Assembly: GCF_026914265.1 (NCBI RefSeq)
Contig: NC_069138.1
Location: 31,174,262 to 31,238,261 of the forward strand
From: Mya arenaria
Lineage: Eukaryota > Mollusca > Bivalvia > Myida > Myidae
DNA length: 64,000 bases
Reading direction: 5' to 3'
Of this stretch, positions 9,403 through 22,639 are shown in pieces (within the stretch, counting starts at the first letter, position 1; each line of letters opens with the position of its first letter). Under the pieces are notes generated by a model. That model was not told where the DNA came from and ran no database searches. It saw only the letters and a list, made by a program, of their open reading frames with translations. The translations under genes and the position numbers were made by a program.

Positions 9403-12400
9403 GATTTAGCTAAAAATGTTAGAAGAAGAAACTGAAATTGCCCAATTCTGTACAAATAATTAAGGTCATACATTCGCTTATACACATTTTATCAATGTGG
9501 AATGTTAACTTAAATTGTTTCTTAAGTATGATATAACAATCTATATTGCATAAGTAATTGAAGATATTGTTAAATACCACTTGTATGTGTACATGCTGGG
9601 TACCCCTTGCACATAATGAAAGCTAGGTATGAATAATATACGATTTTAAAATAATTGCAGTAAAAGACGGCAGTAAACTGAATGGAAGCTGTACACACAC
9701 TTATAAGTACACATTCACGTGCTGTTTCACAACATCTCATGTAACTACTGAGAACACATGTTTACAGTACATATATTACACTGTTTTATTTGGACTCATT
9801 TTATAAAAAAAACCCATTTAATTCCTGTTTTGTTATTATTTGTTATAAATCAAATGCTTGAAGTCATGTTTTATGATCTTATAATAAAATTTTATTACGG
9901 GTCTAGTTGTTCGTTGTAGCATTGTTGAGTGAACGTCTCTGATTTTGCCTCATAATTAATGAATTTCACACGAACATGTGTATGGAACCTTCTGTAATGT
10001 TTGTGATGTATGAGATTTGCTGTTTGGAGACTTTCAGACGGAATTCTTTCCTTAGAATTAGAATGTACCATTGTTTATTATCGCAATGTCTGTTAACATT
10101 GCCAGCAAAGCACAATAGTAGAATATGGAGTCTGCAAAGAAACTGGAGCAAGTAAATGAAATGCTAATTATTACAAACTTTCAGTCGTTTATGGAACAAA
10201 ATGTAATAAATGCCTCATTGGCCAAAGTCAAAAGCTAATACACAAAAAGGTAAAAGGTAAGCCTGATAGATACTTTTTATTCCTCCATGAAATGAAGAGC
10301 AAAACATTGATATATATACTAATAATGACACATATTATGAATTACATTTAACACAATAATATTCAAACAATACGAGTAAACCAAACATGCATATTATGTA
10401 CACAAGTAGACAAACAGAATAAAATATCAAGTACTCTCGAAAGATAACAAAATTAAGCATTGGTAAGAAATATTTAGATTTAGAGCAGCCCTCTAATCCT
10501 AGGTATAATTACACACATGAATGCAAAGCTAGTACGAAAAACGAAATAACTAGGAAAGCAAAGTGTGATTTTACAATATACCTAATTCTGGATCAACTTA
10601 ATTCAACAAGTTATTGACACAAGCTACATATGATTTTAGCAAGGTACAAATTCTGAAAATTGATATCCCAATGTCCGTTTTGATCAGTCTGGTCCCTCGA
10701 GAGATTGTTTTGAAACTTACCATAGGGAGGTAGATCTAGGGTTTCTCGACCCTTAAAGTCACGCAAATCACTTCGATCCGAGTAAACTTCCCGCTTTGTG
10801 GTAGATTTGTCATATTTGACTAACTCCTTTTTTATTAAACTAGACCCTCGATCAGATAAAGTAATGGCTGTGGTCATGCTTGAAGGTCAATATAACTTGA
10901 CCATGACAACATTCGTGACCTTGACCAACTTCCATATTTATGTTAAATATCCCACGTTAAAAAAAAATCAGACTTCGATCCAAGTGTATATTTTGTACTA
11001 ACTAAATTCTGCTGGTTGGAAATGTGTTCACCTATAAGGTTTGCACTGTTCAAATATGGCCATTTTGATCTCAAGACTTGTGGACGGACGCACACTCTTG
11101 ATCCGTGTCATCTCAGGTGCCGCCGCTTTAAAATATTGAGAAAAAGGTGTTTTTTACGTCTTGTGTCGGTATAATTGACATACACGGCAAAGTCCCGATA
11201 ACGGTTTTTAACTTTTATGGCCAATTTGAGGGATAAGCACACGAATTAAATGGGCTAAAGTATGGTCTTACAAGAATGCTTCGAATGGTAGATTGCTAAA
11301 AGTCGTGAACACCCGGATCGTGCAGAAAAGGTTCAAGAGCGGGTTCTAAAACCTGGCCAATAAACGGGGGAATGGGCATTTTGGAAATGTATCGTTTAAC
11401 TCATAAAGAAGTTTAAGGCTAATCAGTCATATGCTATCGGAATGGTTACAGCAATAACAACTGAGTGAGGGCTATCCGCTTTTCCTAGGCACCAGCTAAA
11501 GAGTAGAAACGGTTTAAACCGATGTACCATCTCGGTGCGTATTCAAGAGCGGTTAAGAACACATTGGACAAAAGATGAAAGCCCAAATAGCCTTAAATGC
11601 TATAATATTTGGCATTTTCTCTGAGAAAAAACAACATCATGTTACAAAAACGTTCATGTCTGCTTAATTGAAGTGCGGTCGTCCGTCTGTACGAGTAAAA
11701 TAGGCTTTCAACGCTGACTGCGGCTGGTGAAAACCCTTTTTTGTAATATTATTCACTATTTTACACCTGGATTTGGACAAACTGCCAGGTCTTAATAGAT
11801 AGTTTTTACCATGAATGCCACTTTCTCTTGGAGTAACAACTGCTACCGGGAACCGGGTTATACACATTTACCGGAAATTCTCTGTATTTTTCGGTGTCAA
11901 AAAAAATCATGAAAATCTGTTTTATTCTGTTCTGCTGGAAATTTCAATGAAAAAGGCTGTGGTCGGTCAAGCAAAGATTATACAAAGTATAATTCCACGT
12001 TAGATCGACCCTCAGCGTACTCGCATGATGAATTGGCCGACAGAATTATAAAATGAGGTTCTGTATACACAACTTTTCACAAAGTTACATTACATTACCT
12101 TATTTTTTAAATAAAATATTCTATTAGTCTATGATTTGCAAATTGTTATTTGTCAGTCAAATTTGTACCTATAAGTAAAAACGTTCGACTGCCAAATTCA
12201 TGTAGCCATAGGTACAATATTGTTTTCTTACATTGAAACGGGGGTTTAAGTTGAATGCCATTTAATCACTTTTATATATAAAGGCAGCAATTCGTATGCA
12301 GAAACTGTAGTGTCATTTCAGAAATTATGTCATCGACATTGTGTTTAAGCTCTGTGCTTACCTCTCTTCTTCTTTCAATAAAGTGTGTCACCAATTAATA

Positions 12401-13105
12401 GGTATCACTGCACTGTTTAATTGTCACTGAGGGGATTGAATTTCATAAAAATGGAAATATTTTTTTGATATTGTCACTTTCTCAAACAATGAAATATCAT
12501 ATTCAAATGATATTCTCAAAATTCACTTCTTTCACAAGGTGAAACATCATGCAACATGATATTGAAATAAACATTTTTCTTTTACTATATCCACAAAAAG
12601 ATGGCTATAAAATGACTTAATGTACATTCTATATGAAAGTGAATTTATTAAGGATATTGCACCGATGATATTGTGTCCCAGCCCTGTACATACTAAAGTT
12701 CAATATAATGCGAGAACAGGAAAATTTTCGAAAAATTATCTTTTATATGTGCACTGTTTGAGATGATCAGATATCTGTTTTATTTCATGGAAATATCTTT
12801 TTAAAGCATTGGAAAGCACTCGCTGTTATATACAATGTAGATATGAAAAAACCTCATGGTATACCTTTTCAGGTTCAGTGGGAATCTAAATATGTCTATA
12901 AAAATCCCTCAACTACTCAATGATCAGCCAAATTCAAACATACCGTAACATGTTCAGTATTTTATTCAATAATATAACATAGTACATTATAATAATTTTT
13001 CACAGGTCTATCTATGGCACAATGATGGTTAATGATTACAGAATAACCTAGAACTTAAAAAGATCATATAAAACAAGTTTGATGCTAAAATCACTAATGT
13101 TTCTC
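9403..13105. other. Intergenic region without a supportable gene
   Basis: I find no exon chain, tRNA, tandem array or clear transposon. The part at 10.7-12.0 kb is somewhat less AT-rich and has short open frames on both strands, none recognisable. A TATA-like 'ttttatatataaag' near 12271 is followed about 110 bp later by 'caataaag', which could be a tiny transcription unit, but this is weak. Confidence 0.4.
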
Positions 13106-13345
13106 TTAAAGCTACACTCTCACAGATTTAATGTTTTTACAACTTAATGAAAGTTTCAAGTTACATAAAACATGAAAATCGATAGGAGATAAATGCAGTA
13201 CTATAAATAAAATATGTATTAAAAATAATACATATTTTTAATACAAAGACACAAATTAAAGAAAGCAGACTGTCAGGCCATGATAAAGATTTGTGGAGAC
13301 ATAACCTCAAAGGCATACAAAGACATAAGACTGTGAGATGCCTTG
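13106..13345 (+). mobile_element. MITE family 2, degraded copy
   Basis: The left end 'ttaaagctacactctcacag' matches the family-2 terminus seen at 23295, 47600 and 62994. The right end ('ctgtgagatgccttg') is only partly conserved, so this is an old copy. Confidence 0.45.
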
Positions 13346-13520
13346 TTAGTACATTTCAATGATTAAGAATGGATCATTAGTTCCACTAACTCTGACAGAA
13401 TTTACTTCATATCATCTAACTACTACATAAAATATCAGAGGTCAAATTCTTAGGCAATACTAGCAAGTGCATACGTGCAAAGACACATAGATCATAATAT
13501 ATCCACATTAAACACATTTT

Positions 13521-13898
13521 TTAAAGATGCACTCTTACTCCCAAAAAGGTTTACCACTACTAATACTATTGTTTTAATATTGTGAAAAGAATAAATGAAT
13601 GTTGAAAGCAATGGTTCTCATGAAGGATACCGATTTTGATTTGAAAGAAATGTGCATAAAACATGGTGTATCTACCTTATGAGACTATTAAAGTAGATCA
13701 CAGTAAATCTTTTAGCATTCATCAATCATTAAATATTTTTGCGTTTTCTGTTATTAAATACAGGGTTACAAACTTGCTACCAGTAATAAATATGTTCCAT
13801 CAATGCATTATTTAGTAAGTAGTTAAAGGTTTATCACTCAAAACATATGTTTGTTATACATATGTATGCATTGATTTTGAATAAGAGTGTCACTTTAA
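13521..13898 (+). mobile_element. MITE family 1, copy 2 (TTAA-flanked)
   Basis: This is the best-preserved copy. The left end is 'ttaaagatgcactcttactc' and the right end 'gaataagagtgtcactttaa', so TTAA flanks both sides. The interior is non-coding and alignable with 9078-9402. A lone terminus of the same family ('gtgacactcttattcaaat') occurs near 14145. Confidence 0.8.
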
Positions 13899-14289
13899 CA
13901 ATTAATTTGATTTAAAAATTACCTGACAAGAATTAGGAGCTTAAGAATATGGAATTTAAAAAAATAATAAAGCAATACTTTTCATAAAATTAAAAGGCAG
14001 CAACAACAGTCACAGTATGTTTTAGCATATGCTATTTAAAACAATCTCTCAATATGGTCCAACTCGTACCCTACACATAAAAAGTACAAGTTGTATTTAA
14101 AGATAAATTCATGGTAAGTAAACAGCTACAAATTTAAAAGAAGTGACACTCTTATTCAAATTAACATTTTCTGTTTTTTTTTTTAACAATGTATCTTCTT
14201 ACATTATGATGTAATATGTGCTTGTCAAAAGCAATAGAAAAATCAATTTAAAAAGTAAACAAGAATCGTGATGTGACAATAATTGTTTT

Positions 14290-14650
14290 GTTAAGGATTG
14301 GCAGAAGAAGTTCAGTTTCAACTGCTGTCTTCTATTTTTATAACAGTGACCTAGATCCTATGCGCCCAAAACACAATCTCATGAAAGTTCTCAATAAACT
14401 CTTCCTATATATCAAGTTTGGTCACAGTATATCAACCATAACTTATGGTATTCAGTACCAAAAAGTAATATTTTTTTAGTAACAGTGACATTGACCCTAA
14501 GGGGCCCAAGGCATTCGAATGAAAGCTCTCCATTAACTTGTCATATATACCAAGTTTGGTCACACATTGTCACCCCTTACTTATTCAGTACAAACTATAA
14601 TTGTACTTTTCAGCAATACTGACTTTGACCTAGATCATAACCCAAAACAC
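14290..14650 (+). repeat. Older diverged tandem repeat, left part
   Basis: Units of roughly 160-170 bp begin near 'taacagtgac' and carry 'cccaaaacacaatctcatga' and 'aagtttggtcac'. The same units resume at 16124-16350, so a single older repeat was split by the 181-bp-array element between them. Confidence 0.65.
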
Positions 14651-16123
14651 AATAAACAAGAGCTGTCACAGTATGTGACGAATGCCCCCGAATGTGACAT
14701 TGACCTACGAACAAGGCCAGTACATGAAAAGTTGATCTTGCCTTTATGTGTCAAATACATATGGCAAGTTATTTTAAATTTCCTCTGAACATAAAAAAAT
14801 ACCACCCATACTTGACAACCTACACTGTTATGTCCTTATATTCAGAATTCCCTTGTGAATAAACACTTAGTGTATCTTTCACCTTAGAGGTAGGGACATG
14901 GGTCTTGCACAGGACACGTCGTCTTCGTATGTGGAACACATGTAGCAAGTTATTTTAAAATCTGTCTTTACAAGGGAAAGTTACAGCCCGGACACGACAA
15001 CCTATACCCTATGTCCTTGTATGCAGCACTCCATTGTAAATAAACACTAAGTGTGACCTTGACCTTTGAGGTAGGGACACGGGTATTGCACGCGACACAT
15101 CGTCTTGGTATGTGGAACACGTGTGGCAAGTTATTTTAAAATCTGTCCATACAAGAGAAAGTAACAGCCCGGACACGACAACCTATACTCTATGTCCTTA
15201 TATGCAGCACTCCATTGTGAATAAACACTAAGTGTGACCTTGACCTTTGAGGTAGGGACACGGGTTTTGCACGCGACACGTCGTCTTGGTATGTGGAACA
15301 CATTTGGCAAGTTATTTTAAAATCTATCCATACAAGGGAAAGTTACAGCCCGGACACAACAACCTATACTCTATGTCCTTATATGCAGCACTCCATTGTG
15401 AATAAACACTAAGTGTGACCTTGACCTTTGAGGTAGGGACACGGGTCTTGCACGCGACACGTCGTCTTGGTATGTGGTACACATGTGGCAAGTTATTTTA
15501 AAATCTGTCCATACAAGGGAAAGTTACAGCCCGGACACGACAACCTATACTCTATGCTTATATGCAGCACTCTATGGTGAATAAACACTAAGTGTGACCT
15601 TGTCCTTTGAGGTAGGGACACGGGTTTTGCACGCGACACGTCGTCTTGGTATGTGGTACACATGTGGCAAGTTATTTTAAAATCTGTCCATACAAGGGAA
15701 AGTTACAGCCCGGACACGACAACCTATACTCTATGCTTATATGCAGCACTCTATGGTGAATAAACACTAAGTGTGACCTTGTCCTTTGAGGTAGGGACAC
15801 GGGTTTTGCACGCGACACGTCGTCTTGGTATGTGGTACACATGTGGCAAGTTATTTTAAAATCTGTCCATACAAGAGAAAGTTACAGCCCGGACACGACA
15901 ACCTATACTCTATGTCCTTATATGCAGCACTCCATTGTGAATAAACACTAAGTGTGACCTTGACCTTTGAGGTAGGGACACGGGTCTTGCACGCCACACG
16001 TCGTCTTGGTATGTGGAACACATTTGGCAAGTTATTTTAAAATCTGTCCATACAAGGGAAAGTTACAGAGCCGGACGGACGGACGGTGCAATTTTAATAT
16101 GCCCACCTTCGGGGGCATAAAAA
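14651..16123 (+). mobile_element. Non-autonomous repeat element carrying a ~181-bp satellite array
   Basis: The element runs from 'caagagctgtcacagtatg' to 'cttcgggggcataaaa'. Subterminal 'tgcccccga' and 'tcgggggca' are inverted copies of each other. Inside are about seven units of 180-181 bp, marked by 'ggtagggacacgggt' near 14890, 15070, 15251, 15432, 15611, 15790 and 15971. Most units are nearly identical, so the array is young or homogenised. The tail has 'ggacggacggacgg'. It is inserted in the older repeat described on both sides. No protein is encoded. Tandem-array-bearing elements with this tail are common in bivalves; I do not assign a superfamily. Confidence 0.75.
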
Positions 16124-16350
16124 GTCTGTATGAACTTTCATATAAACCAAGTTTGGTCACAATATGTCGACCTTTAAGTTAATCAATACCAGTTCTTTTG
16201 CTTTTAATAGTAACTTTGACCTTTATATTGATCCCAGAAGCCTAAAACGCAATCTCATGAAAGGTCTTCATAAAGGCTTCCTACATACGAAGTTTGGTCA
16301 CTATATGTCAAACCTAGCTAAAATTATTTTACACATAAGGTGACTTTGAA
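16124..16350 (+). repeat. Older diverged tandem repeat, right part
   Basis: Continuation of the repeat at 14290-14650, with 'aaaccaagtttggtcac' and 'gcctaaaacgcaatctcatg'. It confirms that the satellite-bearing element inserted into a pre-existing array. Confidence 0.6.
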
Positions 16351-17260
16351 GACCCTTCCACCAGCCCGCCCAAACAATTAGCTTTCAAAAACCCTGTTAA
16401 GAATATATAAATGTGCCTGACATAAGAAATAAAAATGAAAAAAGGGCAATAATTTGTATTTAGTTAAAATGGAGTTATGTCACCTTATTGTAAGATGTTC
16501 ATCATTAATTGTGCAAGGTATTAAGTCCATTGAATGAAGGCTATTGAAGTATTAACCTCATTATGTAATGACCCTGAACAACTGTATTGAGTATTAAGTG
16601 ACTTTAATGAAGGGTTTTGCAGTTATGAGTGAAAATCCCTATGAGTGAAAATCCCAACTTGGTCTTAAACTTTAACCGGACGCTAAAGCCAAAGCAGATG
16701 CTGAGGCGAGTGGTATAACCCTCCTTATTATTCAAATAGTCCAGCTAAAAATGTTGATAAGGTACATACCAGTTTGATATTTTGTCCATTTAAAAATATA
16801 ACCACTGGAGGGAAGGCATTTATTAAGTTTTTATGCCAACCCCATACAAAAGCAAATGTGCCTTTTGGGGTGCAAATTAGCAAAAAAGCCCAACCATATA
16901 TTATTAAAAATCTGCCAAACCCGGTGGTTATATGTTTTAGGAGAATAGCCCTAAGTGTTAATTACACTAAATATCGCCTTATTACAGCTTTGTTATTGAC
17001 TTAAGACATGAGATGTTTATAATGTGTATTAGAGAGGTCCAATATCTATCGTTGTTGTTTAAGTTTAAGTCCCAGTCTAATCAAGATATCAAACTGGTAT
17101 GTACCGGTACTCCCATATTTTATTGAAATGATTCCAATAACACCCTTATCTCTGTTACTTAAAAATACAGTTGTCATAACAGAGCCCGTCCTCTTTAAGT
17201 CCACATTGGCAGTGAGATTAAATTAAAATGTGATTCTGTTCATTCTTCTTCAAACAGCAT
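16351..17260. other. Non-coding stretch
   Basis: No gene or clear repeat. A short direct repeat ('tgagtgaaaatccc' twice near 16626 and 16641) is present. Confidence 0.4.
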
Positions 17261-18637
17261 TCATCGTGAATCTCGGACATCTTTAATCTATTGGAAATAG
17301 AAAGAAGACCTTCATAGAAATTATTTCCATTTTCAGTTTTATGTATTTCATCATTATGGCAATTAAATAATAGTACAAATAATATCAAATTATTATAAAG
17401 ATGATTTTGACTTCTGTCATCTTCATTGCATCTAATCCATCTACATTATACTATCCTTTTACAATTGACATCTTTTTTAAATATATATATATATATATAT
17501 AAATACTGAATGTCTAATAAACATTACCTGTAAAAGTGTCATGACTTGCACCCATATCTGTTTTAACTGAGTCTGTATCTGAAAAGAGTGCATAAAATCA
17601 AAGCTTCACATACAAATTAGCTTCATGTAATAAAGAAATATATAATGATGCTATGAAGACAAACATGCACTTATAATAAACTAGAGGCCTATGTTCTACT
17701 GGCTGGGTTTGTGTGGTCAACATCACTGTTTTCGAAAAGAACCAACCCCTTATGGATTCTGAATACTCATTTTTTCATAAAGGCCCATAATCTTATCATT
17801 TCAAGGTTTTTTTAAAGGAACCAAGCTCTAATGGATATCAAAATACTGTACAAGTTTCATCAAGATACAATCAAAACTGAAGACTGTATCTTGTTAACCA
17901 GCAACTGCTTACTGACACACTGATTTTTTTACTATCAAGGCCCATAATCTAGGCATGCATGGGCGGATCTGGCTGGTTTTCAAAAGGAACCAAGCTCTTA
18001 TGGATATGTAGATACTGTTCAAGTTCCATCGAGATACAATCAAAACTGAAGGCTGTATCATGTTAACGAGCAACTGCTTACTGACACACTGATTTTTTAT
18101 ACTATCAAGGCCCATAATCTAGGCATGCATGGGCGGATCTGGCTGGTTTTCAAAAGGAACTGAGCTCTTATGGATATGTAAATACTGTACAAGTTTCATC
18201 AAGATACAATCAAAACTGAAGGCTGTATCATGTTAAAGAGGAATTGTTTACGGACGCACGGAGGCACATACTACGTACACACTACCATCGCATAAGACTA
18301 AATGACTAAACAATAAACCAGTCCATTAGTTGAATAATTAAATTATATGATTTGTAATGTTCAGTCAACATTTAATGTATTGCACAAGCTCATGGTTGTT
18401 TAACATGTTAAACTTGTTAGGAATTAAATATCCAGTTAATAAACATATTATTCTTTGGGTTTAATTGCTGTAACGTTTGTTATTCAAATTAAATGACGCA
18501 ACATGTTCAAATGGTCAATTCAGCCCATTTCTAAATTTACCATTACCTGGTATGTTTGAATTGTGTTGACCAGGTGGATGAGGTTAATGGAGCAATGGAT
18601 GATAAAGCGGCTGACTGCGAGTGCTGACATCTCTAGG
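17261..18637 (-). CDS. Candidate small minus-strand gene, last three exons; product unknown
   Basis: Three minus-strand exons chain in phase 0: 18637-18547 (ends 'IHLVNTIQTYQ', donor cag|gtaatg), 17578-17528 (acceptor 'actcttttcag', 'IQTQLKQIWVQVMTLLQ', donor cag|gtaatg) and 17287-17261 (acceptor 'tctatttccaatag', 'IKDVRDSR' then TGA). The middle exon has near-ideal splice sites and an amphipathic, helix-like sequence. The first exon could start at an internal ATG ('MSALAVSRF') or continue from an upstream exon. In another frame the 18.6-kb exon reads 'FLKPRDVSTRSQPLYHPLLH' and stops, so its assignment is open. No family recognised. Confidence 0.4.
17480..17501. repeat. (TA)n microsatellite
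   Basis: About ten TA dinucleotides lie in the minus-strand intron between the exons at 17261-17287 and 17528-17578. Confidence 0.9.
17690..18300 (-). repeat. ~170-bp tandem repeat, three units
   Basis: Units are marked by 'ggcccataatct' (near 17783, 17939 and 18109), 'agatacaatcaaaactgaa' and 'ctgtatc.tgttaa'. The second and third units share 'aggcatgcatgggcggatc'. The block ends in 'cggacgcacggaggcac', a bivalve-type repeat tail. Short open frames here are by-products of the array. Confidence 0.75.
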
Positions 18638-19777
18638 CTTCAGGAACTGATTCAGAAAATTAATTGAAATTAATTCTTCTTGTATATTTATGTTTTTTCC
18701 CATTAATGATTTTAAAAAAAAACATAATTTCATTGCTTTTAAAGTATAAGCATGACAGCAAAAACAAATACTATAAATAAGCATATATATGAGAGACTGT
18801 CCAAATTTCATTAATCTGCACATTTGTAGAATTCATCATGAAAAATGGGCACATAATATTTGTTCTTTCTGAAGTTAACTGTATTACAAAAATTGTAATC
18901 AGATTTTGACTAGATTATGTACTGAACACATATGCCATGTAATAAAATAAAACTATGCCCTACATTCCTGTTTCAGTTCTTGTTTGGAGCACACCCAATA
19001 TCAATGCAAAAGGTGCATCGCACATTTTTGTTCAAGATACATGTTTACAAGCGGCGCCATGTATAAGGCATTTTGAATAAAAAAAAATTTCCTTTTGTAA
19101 GTAAATGATTGAACACATCAATGAAATGACATACAGAATTATCATATCAACATTACAACAAGTTTATAATACTACTTGTTTTCCTACCACAGATTCTTCA
19201 TGTTCTTTATGAAAAAGAAATTAAGAAAGTAGTGTTCATACATTTTGAATTTTTAATCCAGTGTTCTTTCTTACAATGAATGTAGTCAAATTATGTAGGG
19301 TTGAAGTATGTAGTTGCATTGAAAACATGAGAAAAGTAATGGGACATAAATCATTCAAAAAATTGTGTGCCTATGACAATCCTTTAAAAGAAAGAAGTTT
19401 GGAAGAAATTTATATACATAGAAAAAACATGATTATTTCATTTGTAGTACCGGTAATTCTTTTGCAAGGCCCAGAATCACGCAATGCATATCATTTGGTA
19501 AACAACACATTTTTCAGGCATGTGGGAAAAGGCTGTGACCTGTACTTTTGTTTTTAAACTAATATACGATACATTTAAGGAGGTTGCAATTATAAGTAAC
19601 TTCTACTTCAATGAAATCGGCTCGGGTTCATATAAATCAGAAAAAGAAAGATACAGAAATCGAAATGTTATATACTTAATACTCTGTGTACAGCACTGAT
19701 GATGATTGAATAACTGGTTATATACAAAACATTCCATATAATTTACATTGCATCAGGGACCCACCATCATCTTCAGT

Positions 19778-22571
19778 TTAAGGGGTTTCATGCGCTGCAG
19801 ATCCTTGACGTGTGCAAGCTGCTATTGCCCTTCTCTCCATTTCTATCTCATTGGCTGCAGGCTGAAATTTTTTAGTCTGCTTAGCACATCATAGCCACTT
19901 GGCAGAAGGTGGAATGAATTAATATTAACTTCAGTTATTATTATATGCAGTTATGACAGTATACTATCCAATGTTCTTCTATTACTTTTGATGAAAGGTT
20001 CTCTTCAAAGGACAAAAATGATAATCACAATTCTAATTGAAAAATATTTGTAAGTCATTACATGTATGTGTACCTTTTTTTCTCACAACAAGAAGTCTGC
20101 ACAGTTCAAACATTTATACGTTCTTAATGTTGTTACTTGGGATGCCTCCTAGGATGGCTCAAGGCACCTGCAGAGAAACAATACTTGTCAGATAGAATAT
20201 GCATTCATATAAAACATTGGTTTATACACTCTTTTTTATCTCACTATTTGGACCAGATATAATACCATAGTTTTATGATAAACATTAGGTTTATCTTTAA
20301 AGATCTTCCAACATATATTTATCCATATAAAGCACATAAACAAGGCAACCTGAAACTTAAGGATTTGATAAGAAATCCTCAAGTTTGTAAGCAGACAAAG
20401 TTAATTTGGCAATATTTGGACACATTGGTTAGAGTCTCATTGTCAATTAATGAAATAAACAAATGTATGGAATAAAAATACTCTGTCAATCAGACAACAG
20501 GTGGGATTTTTCTTGTTGCTTGTGAAAAAATACAAAGTACTTAACTGTTGTTTAATGAAATACCTTCTTTTTCATCAGAGGATTGATAATTATAAATCTA
20601 AGACAATGTTAAACATTGCATTATCACTAGTGTACGAGAATGATAAAATATATGCTATATTTCAAGCAACTCCAGTTATACCCCATCCCCTAAAGATCAG
20701 CCAGTGTTATATACTAGTACCTCTGCTTGACTTTAAGCTGAGAACAGTCATTAACTTTTTTTTCCTTTTCTTCTTTATGCAACAAAGTTTAAAATAAAAT
20801 TAAGTGCACATTACACATCATTACAAAATATTTGAATTAGCTTGACACATCTACTCTAGCTGTTAAATAGATACATGTGGTTTACTTGTAACATTTTTGC
20901 TACCAGTAATAATCAAATATATTATCAGCTTTGACAGGTTATAATTTTCACCTACTGTAAAACCATTTTCAATTTTGTGTGGTATGAATCTCATTCATAA
21001 TCCCTTGTATTTCCCACGTTTTTACAAATGCATCTAAATCCCATCGGAAAACATCCTCTTGTATACATTGATCGTATACTGAGGGCAATATACCAGTACT
21101 ATTTTGCAAATATGTTGGTCAGTCAATAACAGTTGATTTGCACTACATCTGAGTGCAATTATTGTTTGTATCAGAATTTTAGGTTTTTATTTTTGTCTTC
21201 TTTGATCCAACAATCTGATCAATTCATCAAAAAATGAAAAAAGAAAGATTGAATTAATGCAAGCCATTTAAGTTCAAATTCTATGGAGATTAATTCTGTT
21301 ACTACTATATATTTTAATGTTTAAAGTAACACTCTTATTCAAAATCAATACAAACGCATGTATAAACAAAAATAAAGTCTAAGTGATAAATCTTTATCTT
21401 CTTTCTAAATAATGCATTTATGGTGAGTGCTAAAGATTAACTGTGATCTACTATGGTCTCATTGAAATACTGTGATTTCTGCACCTTTCTGTTAATTAAA
21501 CTTGGTACTTTATACATGAAAACCATAGATTTAAACATTTTTTCATACATTTGGTATATAAAAACAATTGTACCAATTGTGATAAATCTTATTCGGGAGA
21601 AAGAGTGTGCCTAGTTTATCATGCAGATTTTTTTTCAAAAGTTTACAAGCAAACTTAAGAGAAAAACATACAAGTACTTTACATAAATGATAAGCATTCT
21701 TAGGATAGCAGTAAGCCAGTTACTATCCTCACAAGAGACAATGCTCATCAAGGAATATAAATGCATAGGAGTGATTCAATAAAGTTAGCAACCATCTTTG
21801 ATTTTGTCAAATCAAATATAGAAATCTCACTTTCAGATAGCTTTGAACATAACTGTAAACGAGAAGTTGAGCTAGACACAGGAAAGGACAGTGCGATTTT
21901 AAATTTTTTCACTCTCGGGGGCATAAAAAATACACCTCAGAAATCAGTGAGATAAATTGGTTTTACTTTAACTTACCCATAAGAACTCGATCAGGCCAAA
22001 GAACATTTGGATTCCTCTTCACAAAGAATGGTGGGAATGAAAGATGGTGTGTACTGTCCCTTCTGATGCACTGTATACAGGAATGATACATGTCTATTAA
22101 TCATTGTTATCACTAACTACATGAAACATGGCTTGAAACGGGCCAATTTCAGCACAATTAAGAGAAAATAAATAATATTTATATGACCATAGAAAAATTG
22201 TTTGTATTTTGAAAGTCATTTTGAAACTCATATTCTTCACAAAATTGCAGTGTCCATTCATTTTCACTTAAGGCTTGATGGGATAAAATAGTTTTGAAAC
22301 TATACCATTGAATTGCTTTCAATATTTTGGCTTTCCATGTCAAATATTTATTGTTATCATAGATGCAAATAAGTCATTGCCTTAACACAAAAGTAAGTAC
22401 CTAAACAAGTAAATAATCAATTGAAAAGAACTCATATTGATAATTGGCTCCAAATGTAATCTTCTGTAAAAATCAACCTTGCCTTTGTGAGCATATCCCT
22501 GGATCTTTCCTGTGATGTTCCATCCTGAACATACTTTGGCTTTCACCATTCTGGAAATGCGGACAATGGGC
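19778..22571 (-). CDS. Candidate minus-strand gene, three 3' exons; product unknown
   Basis: Exon 22571-22401 follows a strong acceptor ('ttttgaattgttacag') and reads 'VRISRMVKAKVCSGWNIT' and then 'GKIQGYAHKGKVDFYRRL'. Exon 22062-21977 reads 'RDSTHHLSFPPFFVKRNPN' and 'VLWPDRVLM', donor 'atgg|gtaagt'. Exon 19854-19778 reads 'ANEIEMERRAIAACTRQ' and ends with TAA. All phases agree. The basic, aromatic character without signal peptide or membrane segment suggests a small soluble intracellular protein. The 3' end of the first exon is uncertain because its last ten codons look intronic. 5' exons are missing or unseen. I do not recognise the family. Confidence 0.45.
19855..21320. other. Intron-like AT-rich stretch
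   Basis: This lies between two candidate minus-strand exons. One acceptor-like site ('tgtttctctgcag' on the minus strand near 20165) is present without a convincing open frame behind it. Nothing else is supportable. Confidence 0.4.
21321..21618 (-). mobile_element. MITE family 1, copy 3, reversed
   Basis: It begins 'ttaaagtaacactcttattc' and ends near 'gggagaaagagtgtgcc', which is the reverse orientation of 13521-13898. It lies inside the large intron of the candidate minus-strand gene. Confidence 0.65.
21840..21935 (+). repeat. 3'-end fragment of the satellite-bearing element
   Basis: The stretch ending 'ctcgggggcataaaaaa', preceded by 'ggacagtgcgattttaaa', matches the 3' end of the element at 14651-16123. 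The satellite array is absent, so this is a truncated copy. Confidence 0.5.
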
Positions 22572-22639
22572 CTGTAACAATTCAAAACAAAATTTTACAA
22601 CTATAATATTAAATTGGGGTGGGGCATCATTTCAAGATC

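Noticed and set aside
12270-12400. TATA box plus AATAAA as a tiny gene
   Set aside because: Both motifs are frequent by chance in AT-rich DNA, and no open frame lies between them.
14273-14788. Small plus-strand open frames
   Set aside because: They lie in tandem repeats that recur non-coding elsewhere in the window.
19261-19557. 98-residue open frame
   Set aside because: AT-rich, no recognisable motif, no splice or promoter support, no repeat of it in the window.
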